NCBI RefSeq assembly: GCF_000765145.1
Contig: NZ_JMGA01000036.1
Span: 1-57,268 of the forward strand
Length of the DNA stretch: 57,268 bases
Direction: 5' to 3'
Source of the DNA: Desulfosporosinus sp. HMP52
Lineage (GTDB): Bacteria; Bacillota; Desulfitobacteriia; Desulfitobacteriales; Desulfitobacteriaceae
The translations under genes were made by a program, and so were the position numbers. Shown one piece after another: positions 42,657 through 50,877 of the stretch. Below the pieces are notes generated by a model. The model made no database searches and was not told the origin of the DNA. It saw only the letters and a list, made by a program, of their open reading frames with translations. Numbering within the stretch: position 1 is the first letter of the stretch; each line of letters starts with the position of its first letter.

Positions 42657-43415
42657 TCACCCCCCAACGGGTCGAAAAAATACCCTGTCCAGATCCAAGT
42701 CCAAACCCGGAAAATCAGGATGGGTGAATTCATCCCCCGGTCCCCCGGCAAAGACCAGAGTATAACTTCCATCATTAAATCTAAACGTTTCCAAGGTGTT
42801 TTCCTCGGGATCCACAATCCAGTAGTGAGGGATCCCTGCCTTGCGATAAATCTCCATCTTCTGTAAGCGATCTTTCCGGCGATTTGTCGGGGACATAATT
42901 TCCACCACCAAATCGCAAGCACCGTCGATCCGTTGCTGGCGCATAATCTCCCTGCGGGCTCCGGAGATAAATAGTATATCCGGCTGTACTACATTACTGT
43001 TGCTCAAAGTGACATCCAAGGGAGCAAAAAAGAGTTCACCCTCCGGATCATATTCCTCAAAGAACGTCATCAACCGGCGTCCCAGCTCTCGTGATAATCG
43101 CTGATGTTGCAACGAAGGTGATGGTTCTTTGACCAGAAATCCTTCCATGATCTCAAAACGGCAGCCTGGTTCTTCCGGAAGCTGCAAATAATCATCATAA
43201 GTATAGTTACCCTGCTTGGCGTACACCGAACCGTCTTCTTGAACAGACGGATTCCCTCCAGCCAACGCAGCCAGTACAGCGGCTTTGTCATAGCGGTATT
43301 GTTTCTCGCCCAGTTCAATAGTGGGAATCTTTTTTTGCCGGGTATATCTCCAGACCGTTTCTACCGAGAGATTAAGAATCTCCGCCAATTCTTGAGCCGT
43401 GAACAATTTTTCCAT
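42657..43415 (-). CDS. Uma2-family nuclease-fold protein with N-terminal helix-turn-helix
   Basis: This 252-residue protein starts with an excisionase-like helix-turn-helix ('FTAQELAEILNLSVETVWRY', 'KKIPTIELGEKQYRY') and continues with the DUF820/Uma2 domain: 'YLQLPEEPGCRFEIMEG', 'NSNVVQPDILFIS', 'DLVVEIMSPTNRRKD', 'GIPHYWIVDPEEN'. The acidic residues of a PD-(D/E)xK-like core are there. Uma2 proteins are frequent in Cyanobacteria and some Clostridia but their role is unclear. Parts of a second, decayed copy lie at 38.6 and 39.5 kb. Confidence 0.85.
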   Translation of the reverse strand: MEKLFTAQELAEILNLSVETVWRYTRQKKIPTIELGEKQYRYDKAAVLAALAGGNPSVQEDGSVYAKQGNYTYDDYLQLPEEPGCRFEIMEGFLVKEPSPSLQHQRLSRELGRRLMTFFEEYDPEGELFFAPLDVTLSNSNVVQPDILFISGARREIMRQQRIDGACDLVVEIMSPTNRRKDRLQKMEIYRKAGIPHYWIVDPEENTLETFRFNDGSYTLVFAGGPGDEFTHPDFPGLDLDLDRVFFRPVGG

Positions 43416-43647
43416 GAGATCACCTCAGCACCATCATACAATTAAACACAAGTCTAGTCAATCAAACATAACTCCTAACCATTGAGGAGTAAACCGGATT
43501 ATTGGTTACTAAAAATTGAACTTAACGAGATTTGAAATTGCCTTTTAGCCCGTATGTGCCTATAATAACTTAAGAAGTGAAAATTCTGTCAAGGAATGTT
43601 AGACTCGATAGTGAAGAATATTACAAGATAAAAAAGGAGGTTCTAGA

Positions 43648-44790
43648 ATGGAGGCGACTGGGAAGCGGTTTCTATATATTGATAACTTGCGCTTATTAGT
43701 GATAATGCTAGTCATTATCATGCATCTCTCAGGAACTTACAGTGGCTTTGGTAGCTGGTATGTAACCGAGGGAAAGCCCGTAGGACTAATTTCAACAGTT
43801 ATATTTGGCTTTTATCAATCATTTACCCAGGGATACTTCATGGGTCTTTTATTTTTGCTTTCTGGTTTTTTTATTCCCGGGGCTTATGATCGAAAAGGAT
43901 TTTCTAAATTTATCCGAGATCGTTTCATCCGTCTTGGCATTCCAACACTCATCTATATGCTGGCGATAACTCCCTTTATTTTATATGTCCAACTTGATCT
44001 CAATTGGGCCAGACCAAAACCGAGTTTTACTTCCTATTACATTGATTACCTAGGCAGCCTACAATTTATCAGAAATTCCGGGCCGATGTGGTTTGCCTTT
44101 GCCCTCTTAATATTCTCGGTAATTTATGGTCTTGTCCGTGTTTCTGGGAAAGGTCAAAACACTTCTAAAGAAGAATTAAAACCTGAATTCAAGCACGAAA
44201 TTATTCTGATTTTAATCATATCCCTTTGTGCCTTTCTGATCAGATTGATACAACCCATTGGAACAAGTATCTTAGGAATGCAGCTTTGCCATTTCTCTCA
44301 GTATGTGATTCTTTTTATCGTGGGTATGCTGGCCTACAGAAATAATCTTTTCTCCAAGCTTGATCCTAAGTCCGGGAAAATCTGGTTATTTTCCGGACTA
44401 ATACCCGGAACTGTCGTCTGGCTCGCAATCATGATTCTTGGCGGCGCAATTCATGGCGATCAAAGTTTTAACGGCGGACTTTCCTGGCAGGCGACAGCCT
44501 ACGCTTTATGGGAGTCTTTTGTAGCAGTTTCTATGTCAATCGGACTACTTACCCTCTTTAAGGAAAAATTCAATCACCAAACTAAGCTGGTTAAAATTTT
44601 AGCGGATAATTCCTTTGCAGTCTACGTCTTTCATCCCCCAATTATAATTGCCGCAGCACAATTAATTAAACCACTGGCCTGGCTGCCTATTCTTAAATTT
44701 TCGCTACTTTGTCTGATTTGCCCACCGATTTGCTTTGCCTTTACCTATTTTATTGTGAGACGAATTCCCTTGTTAAAAAAAGTAATGTAA
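43648..44790 (+). CDS. membrane acyltransferase (acyltransferase 3 family)
   Basis: This 380-residue protein has about ten membrane helices. The family opening 'RFLYIDNLRLLVIMLVIIMH' carries the conserved Arg and His, followed by 'GLLFLLSGFFIPGAYDRKGF', 'IRDRFIRLGIPTLIYML' and a late 'NSFAVYVFHPPIII'. Such enzymes transfer acyl groups to sugars or peptidoglycan-related molecules. The ribosome site is AAAGGAGG. It is a single gene closed by the terminator at 44827. Confidence 0.9.
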   Translation: MEATGKRFLYIDNLRLLVIMLVIIMHLSGTYSGFGSWYVTEGKPVGLISTVIFGFYQSFTQGYFMGLLFLLSGFFIPGAYDRKGFSKFIRDRFIRLGIPTLIYMLAITPFILYVQLDLNWARPKPSFTSYYIDYLGSLQFIRNSGPMWFAFALLIFSVIYGLVRVSGKGQNTSKEELKPEFKHEIILILIISLCAFLIRLIQPIGTSILGMQLCHFSQYVILFIVGMLAYRNNLFSKLDPKSGKIWLFSGLIPGTVVWLAIMILGGAIHGDQSFNGGLSWQATAYALWESFVAVSMSIGLLTLFKEKFNHQTKLVKILADNSFAVYVFHPPIIIAAAQLIKPLAWLPILKFSLLCLICPPICFAFTYFIVRRIPLLKKVM

Positions 44791-44826
44791 GGTTATAATC
44801 TCCAGTGTCAAAACCTGATATTAAGA

Positions 44827-44866
44827 AACAAAGGGGTTCAGCCTTTTTACGCTGAACCCCTTTGTT
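44827..44866. terminator. bidirectional terminator between converging genes
   Basis: Arms AACAAAGGGGTTCAGC (44827-44842) and GCTGAACCCCTTTGTT (44851-44866) are perfect complements around an eight-base T-rich loop. It lies between the acyltransferase gene and the converging methyltransferase gene. Confidence 0.85.
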
Positions 44867-44907
44867 TGTTCCGGAGGACTACCGTACTCTCCCCAAAAAT
44901 CTTCTGT

Positions 44908-45885
44908 TTAGAACATTTCTTTAGTCATTTTCTCAATCGCTTCATTGGTAGAGTCATATACTCCCGGGAATGAACTCCAATTCCCGCCCTGGGTTAAACA
45001 AGGAATAAAGTATAACTTTCCGCAATTCCTGCAGGCCCGCTCTACCTCTTTGGCAACTATCTCCGGGGTCCAGCCGGGAAAATCAACGACACCGCTGTCG
45101 ATATCCCCCATAAAGCTGATTTGACTGCCGTATTGCTTGACAAGTTCCGGGGTGTTGTTCGTGGTCATGACTCCTTGCCAGATATCCACTCCCATCTCGA
45201 TCATAAAGGGAACCAGGTTAGCGGCATAGGAATCACTGTGGTGCACGATCAGCTCCACCCCATTCGCTTTATAAAAAGCGTATATTTTCTTGTAAGCCGG
45301 GAGAAAGAACTCTTCGAACATAGCGGGAGAAATGAAGGAAGATTTTTGGCTGCCCCAATCGTCGTGATGGAATATGCAATCCGGATGGATATGATCAATC
45401 AAGGCTTTGGCATAAGCCAACTCATGTTCAGTAAGGTAATCAATGAGCTCATGCATAGCTTCCGGCTCCTCATATAAAGCCATCAAAGCATCTTCCATGC
45501 TCATCAGATGATGGGTCATTTCAAATACTCCCGGGGCAACAAACAAGGTTACAAATTCCTCATTACGATCAACAGTATTGGCATGGGCGATAGCCGCAGC
45601 CCAAGCTTCCTCGGACGTCGGAATAACCGGGGCCTTGACGTATTTTTTCCACTCGGTAATATCTTTCAAAACTTTGTGTTCATCATCATGGACAGGGAAA
45701 CCGCCAAGTTGACCTTCGGGCCATTTGAAAGTTATACCCCAATCATTTTTAATGGTTTCCCCCGGTTGAGGAAATCTGCCACCGGGTGCTTCCATTATAA
45801 AGTGCATAAACTCATATTGCTTGACAAACCGATCGGGATTTCCGCCTTTAATCGTCTCCAATAGGTTTTGTTTCTTAGTCAGCAT
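44908..45885 (-). CDS. UroD-family corrinoid-linked methyltransferase
   Basis: This 325-residue protein has the uroporphyrinogen decarboxylase fold used by MtaA/CmuA-type cobamide methyltransferases. Recognisable parts are 'DPDCIFHHDDWGSQKSSFIS'-like text, 'LIVHHSDSYAANLVPFMIEM', 'VDIWQGVMTTNNT' and 'ISFMGDIDSGVVDFPG'. The usual zinc-ligand motif H-x-C-G-N reads H-S-D-S here, while a later Cys remains in 'FIPCLTQGG'. It follows a corrinoid protein gene by 28 bases, so a methyl transfer from or to cobamide is very likely. The methyl donor is unknown. Confidence 0.85.
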   Translation of the reverse strand: MLTKKQNLLETIKGGNPDRFVKQYEFMHFIMEAPGGRFPQPGETIKNDWGITFKWPEGQLGGFPVHDDEHKVLKDITEWKKYVKAPVIPTSEEAWAAAIAHANTVDRNEEFVTLFVAPGVFEMTHHLMSMEDALMALYEEPEAMHELIDYLTEHELAYAKALIDHIHPDCIFHHDDWGSQKSSFISPAMFEEFFLPAYKKIYAFYKANGVELIVHHSDSYAANLVPFMIEMGVDIWQGVMTTNNTPELVKQYGSQISFMGDIDSGVVDFPGWTPEIVAKEVERACRNCGKLYFIPCLTQGGNWSSFPGVYDSTNEAIEKMTKEMF

Positions 45886-45913
45886 AAATCTTCCTCCTTA
45901 AGTAGCTGCTTAT

Positions 45914-46546
45914 TTAATTCTTGGCTAGTTCAACCGCTTTAACAGCCGCACTGCCTGCATCGGGAGCAAAACCGTCTGCCCCGATTGAAGCTGCATATTC
46001 TGCTGATACAGGCGCACCGCCGACAATAACCTTGAAGCCTGTGAGTCCGCTGGCTTTTAGGGCTTGAACGGTTTCCTGCATTTTGGTCATAGTTGTTGTT
46101 AAAAGTCCGGAACAGGCCACTATTTTAACGTTCTCATTGTCTTTAACTGCCTCTACAAATTTCGCTGGTGTTACATCTACGCCCAGGTCGACCATGTCAA
46201 ATCCGGCACTTCCGATCATCATGGAAACGAGATTTTTGCCGATGTCATGGAGATCACCTTCAACTGTTCCGATAATGCATGTCCCTAAAGATGAAGTACT
46301 TTGATCCGCAAACAGCGGCTTTAGCACTTCCACACCCTTAGACATAGCTTTAGCGGCCATCAACATTTCAGGCACGAATAATTCTCCAGCCGAAAACAGA
46401 TCACCGACAACACGCATAGAGTCAACCATTCCTTGCAGAATATCTTTGGCAGCATTTCCTTCAGCCAAAGCCTCCTGTACCAGTCCTGGTACGAGTTTAG
46501 CTTTTCCTGCCTCTACCATCGCTTTTACTTCATTAATCTTAGACAT
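45914..46546 (-). CDS. corrinoid (B12-binding) methyl-carrier protein
   Basis: This 210-residue protein has a helical cap (about 1-80, 'AAKDILQGMVDSMRVVGDLF') and a Rossmann B12 domain with the cobalt-ligand motif 'EGDLHDIGKNLV' (His100) and 'SGLLTTTM' and 'VIVGGAPVS'. This is the MtaC/MttC-type carrier. It is encoded between a transporter and the UroD-family methyltransferase, as in demethylation units of Desulfitobacterium-type bacteria. No reductive activase gene is nearby. Confidence 0.93.
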   Translation of the reverse strand: MSKINEVKAMVEAGKAKLVPGLVQEALAEGNAAKDILQGMVDSMRVVGDLFSAGELFVPEMLMAAKAMSKGVEVLKPLFADQSTSSLGTCIIGTVEGDLHDIGKNLVSMMIGSAGFDMVDLGVDVTPAKFVEAVKDNENVKIVACSGLLTTTMTKMQETVQALKASGLTGFKVIVGGAPVSAEYAASIGADGFAPDAGSAAVKAVELAKN

Positions 46547-46668
46547 TATAAAATTCCTCCTTGATTGTCAATTTTGCATTATCATGAGAGTAAAAACATT
46601 ATATCTTAGAGTTCACTATGTTAACTAGCTTAGCGAAGATCACAGTAAGAATTTATTTCACCTTTAAT

Positions 46669-47871
46669 TTATTGGGCAGGGGTTTGCCTTCCTGCTTCCA
46701 GAGGTAGGGGTTTTTTGACTGCAAATAAGATTAAGAAGAATACTAAGATAGCTAAATATCCACCTGTCCCGAAATAGTATTGAAATCTCAAGGTAGTAAT
46801 ATGCAGTGGTTCCATGATGGCTGCATAAAAATATCCGGAAAGAAATCCGCCCAAATTCATTCCTGACACAATTATAGACATGGCCATGGGAGTCTGACTG
46901 GGATGAACTGAGGCACCTGCGAGCATATAAATTGATGACATGCTTAGGGTCAGTCCAACACCCAAACACGCTTCCCCGATTATAAACAACGTTACGCTTT
47001 GACTGAAAGAAAAAATCACTTGGGAAACTATAAAAAAGACAAGTCCTATACTAAGGGTCTGACGGCCAAATTTTTGAAACACTTTGCCGAATATTGCTCC
47101 CGCCGCCATTCCTCCTACAGTCATAAACATTAGAACTACTCCGGCAACTGCAGCATTAGCTTTGATGGTCAAAAGTACCGAAGACATATTGGTCAGAGAT
47201 GGATAATCTAAAATTGTAACTATTCCAAATAATAAGCTCCAGCCAAAAACTGAGCCGGGCATTTTAAGTTTTTCCCTTGCCACACCATCAGTACCTGCAG
47301 GCATTTCTTGCTTTTGAGGTTCCGGCAGGAAAACCAATACTATTATAAATGTAATTATACCAAGAGCATGGGCTAAGAAGCTATAATTCCAGCCAATTGA
47401 AGCCAGAACACCGCCCAGCAATTGGAGCACAATTCCCCCGATGTTCATGACAACGCTATTGATTCCCATGACACCGGCCTGCTTATCTTCTGGTACAAGA
47501 TTGAAAATCAAAGCACTGTTCAGAGGCATAATAAGACCAAGTCCCAAGCCAAAAAGACCTCTAGCCAACAAGATTTGGTTAAAATCTTGCAAATAATAAG
47601 GAATTGCTCCTGCAATGCTGAATACCAAGGTTGCAAAGAGCGCTAATGTCCTATATTTCACAGATTTACCGGCAACACTGCCTCCTAGGATTGATACTGG
47701 AATGGATATAAGAGAAGGAATCGTGGATACAAGCAACAGGGTACTAAAACTTATGGCGGGGAATGCTCCGCCAATCGTCGCTATGGCTGGGGTAATAGTA
47801 CCGATACCCATAGCTAGAAAACCAAAGGAGAAGATGGCCAATAATACTAAAGACTGTCTTTTCTCGCTCAT
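46669..47871 (-). CDS. MFS transporter
   Basis: This 400-residue, twelve-helix protein has an MFS loop motif between helices 2 and 3 ('GGSVAGKSVKYRTL') and 'LFGLGLGLIMPLNSALIFN' in helix 4-5. The ATG at 47871 follows AAAGGAAG; an earlier start at 47892 lacks one. It precedes the corrinoid and methyltransferase genes on the same strand, so it likely brings in the methylated substrate. Confidence 0.88.
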   Translation of the reverse strand: MSEKRQSLVLLAIFSFGFLAMGIGTITPAIATIGGAFPAISFSTLLLVSTIPSLISIPVSILGGSVAGKSVKYRTLALFATLVFSIAGAIPYYLQDFNQILLARGLFGLGLGLIMPLNSALIFNLVPEDKQAGVMGINSVVMNIGGIVLQLLGGVLASIGWNYSFLAHALGIITFIIVLVFLPEPQKQEMPAGTDGVAREKLKMPGSVFGWSLLFGIVTILDYPSLTNMSSVLLTIKANAAVAGVVLMFMTVGGMAAGAIFGKVFQKFGRQTLSIGLVFFIVSQVIFSFSQSVTLFIIGEACLGVGLTLSMSSIYMLAGASVHPSQTPMAMSIIVSGMNLGGFLSGYFYAAIMEPLHITTLRFQYYFGTGGYLAILVFFLILFAVKKPLPLEAGRQTPAQ

Positions 47872-47988
47872 AATATCTTCCTTTCTATACAACTATTTTT
47901 GTATTCATAAGTCCTTGATTTTCATTGGTGCAGTTTAGGCCAATCGGTTTACTATTTAAACATCGCTCCCCTCTTTTGAATATAATCC

Positions 47989-48039
47989 ATCTGTATGAAT
48001 GAAATTTGTATATACATACAGATGTATATATATCTGTAT
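47989..48039. promoter_or_regulatory. three ATCTGTAT half-sites upstream of the MFS gene
   Basis: ATCTGTAT occurs at 47989-47996 and 48032-48039, and its complement ATACAGAT at 48016-48023. The second and third form an 8+8 palindrome with eight bases between. They overlap the likely promoter of the MFS-corrinoid-methyltransferase unit. No regulator gene is adjacent, so the binding protein must be encoded elsewhere. Confidence 0.6.
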
Positions 48040-48145
48040 ATTCATAATAATACGAAAAAGAAGCTTTTTCAACCACTTACAGTAGCCAGTTAAATAAATT
48101 TTCAAAAAATTCTTTGGGAAAAATCTGAACTTAAGTCCCTACTAA

Positions 48146-48175
48146 AAAAAGACCTCCTGCAAAGGAAGTCTTTTT
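48146..48175. terminator. orphan hairpin with T-runs
   Basis: AAAAAGACCTCC (48146-48157) and GGAAGTCTTTTT (48164-48175) pair with one mismatch on the plus strand and a GU pair on the minus strand. T-runs lie on both sides. It stands between divergent genes, where neither needs a terminator. Confidence 0.5.
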
Positions 48176-48291
48176 CTATCTGGCTCATGGCTAATTTGAC
48201 TAACTTATAAGAAGGGCAACTTTATCCTACACATAAGTCCAGTTGATTTGGTGAAAATATATTCGATTTGAAAAAATTGGAGGTGATTATC

Positions 48292-48498
48292 ATGCCCCAA
48301 CTAAATTCAACGTTGCACGAAACTATGGAACTACATGAACTTCTAAATTTCAAGACTATCTGTATGACTACCTCAAAAATGGCACAAGGAGTAGTCTTTG
48401 ATCAAGATTTAAAAGCATTACTTGAAAAAGATGTCCAACAATCTAGGCAAGCAATAACTGTCTTACAAGGACTAGTAATCAAAACTCAACCACAATGA
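48292..48498 (+). CDS. small spore-coat-associated protein (YraG-like)
   Basis: This 68-residue protein starts at the ATG at 48292, preceded by TTGGAGGTGAT. It carries 'LHETMELHELLNFKTICMTT', the first helices of a CotF-like bundle. Followed by a CotF-family gene and an alcohol dehydrogenase, it matches yraG in the B. subtilis yraG-yraF-adhB-yraE-yraD cluster. Confidence 0.8.
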   Translation: MPQLNSTLHETMELHELLNFKTICMTTSKMAQGVVFDQDLKALLEKDVQQSRQAITVLQGLVIKTQPQ

Positions 48499-48516
48499 TT
48501 GGAGGGGAATCCAGCG

Positions 48517-48921
48517 ATGAGTTATGAAAAGAAACCCATTAACGCTCTCAAAGGACCTATGAATAACGATTATTTGGAAATTCAAAACTCGGAAGGAATG
48601 CCCGGGCTTGTGGATTCAACCATTGCTCTTAATTTCCTACTGAATGCAAAAAGTGGAATAAAAAATTGTGCCACTGCCTTAACTGAAATCGCAGATCCGG
48701 AGGCAAGAAAAGAAATACACAATATGTTAAACGCTCAAATTGACCTCCACGCTCAAATTTCAGAACTTATGATGAACAAAGGGTGGTTTCACCCATACCA
48801 CGTAGCTGAACAATTCAAATTAGACCTGGTGTCCGCTCAGGCGGCAGTTCAAATCTCCAATATGCAGCTCTTTCCCGGTAATACAAGCAGGCTAGGTACA
48901 TTTGCAACCCCAAACTATTAA
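48517..48921 (+). CDS. CotF-family spore coat protein (YraF-like)
   Basis: This 134-residue protein starts at the ATG at 48517 (GGAGGGG upstream). The CotF pattern is clear: 'DSTIALNFLLNAKSGIKNCA', 'DLHAQISELMMNKGWFHPYH' and 'DLVSAQAAVQIS'. The proline-rich N-terminal extension and the tail 'LGTFATPNY' lie outside the domain. It is 18 bases after the small coat gene and 20 before the dehydrogenase. Confidence 0.88.
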   Translation: MSYEKKPINALKGPMNNDYLEIQNSEGMPGLVDSTIALNFLLNAKSGIKNCATALTEIADPEARKEIHNMLNAQIDLHAQISELMMNKGWFHPYHVAEQFKLDLVSAQAAVQISNMQLFPGNTSRLGTFATPNY

Positions 48922-48941
48922 GTTAGGAGGTAAACAAACTA

Positions 48942-50087
48942 ATGAAGGCTGTAACCTTTCAAGGTATTAAAAATGTCGAGGTTAAGGATGTTCCAGATCC
49001 CACAATTCATAAACCGGACGATATCATCGTAAAGATTACTTCTACCGCGATCTGCGGCTCAGACTTACACCTGATTCATGATATGATCCCAAACCTCCCT
49101 AAAAACTATATTATCGGACATGAGCCCATGGGTGTTGTTGAGGAAGTAGGCCCGGAAGTAACCAAGCTCAAGAAGGGAGATCGAGTCATCATTCCCTTTA
49201 ATGTCAGTTGTGGGGAATGCTTTTTTTGCAAACACGATCTAACAAGTCAATGCGATAACTCAAACCCTCATGGGAATATGGGAGCCTTTTTTGGGTATTC
49301 CGAAACTGCCGGCGGGTACCCCGGAGGCCAAGCCGAATATATGAGAGTCCCTTATGGAAACTTTGCCCCCTTTAAAATCCCAGAGGACAGTGAGGTAGAA
49401 GATGAAAAACTAGTGTTACTGTCTGATGCCATGTCAACTGCTTATTGGAGTGTAGAAAACGCAGGGGTCAAAAACGGGGATACCGTAATTGTCTTAGGAT
49501 GCGGGCCGGTGGGGCTTTTGGCCCAAAAATTCTGTTGGCTTATGGGGGCTAAAAGAGTTATTGCCGTTGATTACATAGATTACCGCTTAACTCATGCCAA
49601 CCGGTATAACAACGTGGAGACTGTCAATTTTGAGCAATATGACAATACGGGAGACTATCTATATGAAATGACCCAAGGTGGCGCAGATATTGTGATTGAC
49701 TGTGTCGGCATGGATGGCAAGATGACACCCCTTGAATTCCTGGCCTCCGGTTTGAAGCTTCAAGGAGGAGCTTTAGGTAGTTTAGTTATGGCAAGTCAGG
49801 CAGTTCGCAAAGGAGGAATGATTCAAGTAACCGGAATCTATGGTTCCAGGTATAACGGTTTCCCACTGGGAGATTTGATGAATCGCAATATTAATTTGAG
49901 ATTGGGGCAAGCTCCTGTCATTCCTTATATGCCACGTCTTTATCAGCTCCTTGCCGATAAAAAGTTTGATCCCAGTGATATCATTACCCATAGATTACCC
50001 TTGGATCAAGCAAAGCATGGCTACGAAGTTTTTGATACCAAAACAGATGATTGCATAAAAGTTGTACTTCATCCGGGACTACACTAA
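48942..50087 (+). CDS. adhB: zinc-dependent alcohol dehydrogenase of the spore-coat cluster
   Basis: This 381-residue medium-chain dehydrogenase has catalytic zinc ligands Cys38 ('AICGSDLH') and His60-Glu61 ('GHEPMG'). The structural zinc site is Cys90, Cys93, Cys96 and Cys104, and NAD binding is shown by 'VLGCGPVGLLAQKF'. It resembles the formaldehyde dehydrogenase-like group (AdhB). It is embedded between two pairs of coat genes, so expression during sporulation is likely; whether it works in the spore is unknown. Confidence 0.92.
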   Translation: MKAVTFQGIKNVEVKDVPDPTIHKPDDIIVKITSTAICGSDLHLIHDMIPNLPKNYIIGHEPMGVVEEVGPEVTKLKKGDRVIIPFNVSCGECFFCKHDLTSQCDNSNPHGNMGAFFGYSETAGGYPGGQAEYMRVPYGNFAPFKIPEDSEVEDEKLVLLSDAMSTAYWSVENAGVKNGDTVIVLGCGPVGLLAQKFCWLMGAKRVIAVDYIDYRLTHANRYNNVETVNFEQYDNTGDYLYEMTQGGADIVIDCVGMDGKMTPLEFLASGLKLQGGALGSLVMASQAVRKGGMIQVTGIYGSRYNGFPLGDLMNRNINLRLGQAPVIPYMPRLYQLLADKKFDPSDIITHRLPLDQAKHGYEVFDTKTDDCIKVVLHPGLH

Positions 50088-50154
50088 AGCATCATTATTG
50101 TCTTTATGTAAGATAAGACTATATTTTCGTTAAACTTATAAAGAGGTGAAAAAA

Positions 50155-50391
50155 TTGCTAGAAGGAAAAAGAATATCACCCCATGAGACCTTTGAGCTTC
50201 ATGAAATCGTATCATTTAAAAATATATGTGCTACAAAAGCATCAGCAATGGCCGGATTAGTTACAGACGAAGAATTATCTACCCTCTTGCAGCAAGACTT
50301 TACCACTTCACAAGAACATATAGCAGAACTAAAAGACTTAATCCAATCATCAGAGCTCTGGGATGAAAATCAGCTCCCTAACAACCATTAA
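50155..50391 (+). CDS. small spore-coat-associated protein (YraE-like)
   Basis: This 78-residue protein has the same 'ETFELHEIVSFKNICATKAS' helix as the first small coat protein. I take the TTG at 50155 as start because GAGGTG lies 6 bases before it; the GTG at 50146 is part of that ribosome site. It corresponds to yraE. Confidence 0.78.
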   Translation: MLEGKRISPHETFELHEIVSFKNICATKASAMAGLVTDEELSTLLQQDFTTSQEHIAELKDLIQSSELWDENQLPNNH

Positions 50392-50426
50392 ACCTAAAAC
50401 AATACAAGAAAGAAGGTGGACAAACT

Positions 50427-50717
50427 ATGGGACTTCTACAAAATTTAGCAGGTATGGGAGATATGACTGAGCAGGTAATTGCCACAGACTTTTTAATTTC
50501 TGCTAAGGCAGGTGTTAGGAATTATGCCGTGGCAATCTCTGAAACCGCAACACCGGAAGTAAGGGAGGTTCTTCACAGACATTTGGATGTTGCTATCGAT
50601 ACTCATGAAAAAATATTCAATTATATGACGAAAAAGGGTTATTACCACGCTAATAACCCTCAAGAGCAATTAATCGTTGATGCAAAGGCAGCCGATACCG
50701 TGTTAGATATCCAGTAA
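50427..50717 (+). CDS. CotF-family spore coat protein (YraD-like)
   Basis: This 96-residue protein has the CotF repeat-like core 'VIATDFLISAKAGVRNYAVA', 'VREVLHRHLDVAIDTHEKIF' and 'MTKKGYYHANNPQEQL'. The ribosome site is AAGGTGG. It is the last gene of the five-gene spore-coat/dehydrogenase unit; a hairpin follows at 50822. Confidence 0.88.
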   Translation: MGLLQNLAGMGDMTEQVIATDFLISAKAGVRNYAVAISETATPEVREVLHRHLDVAIDTHEKIFNYMTKKGYYHANNPQEQLIVDAKAADTVLDIQ

Positions 50718-50821
50718 GCAAATGGAAATCCGTGATAATTACTATATCCCAGCCCTGTTTTGTACTCTGAATCCTCTACTTTATCTGTTGGTTTCGCTTT
50801 GGCTTTTTCCGGTCATTTTAA

Positions 50822-50846
50822 ATGCACCCCCAAAAAGGGGGTGCAT
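50822..50846. terminator. bidirectional hairpin between converging genes
   Basis: ATGCACCCCC (50822-50831) and GGGGGTGCAT (50837-50846) are perfect 10-base arms with an A5 loop, between the coat operon and the second RND pump gene. Confidence 0.75.
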
Positions 50847-50877
50847 CTTAACATGGATTTTTGATCATAAATTTTGT

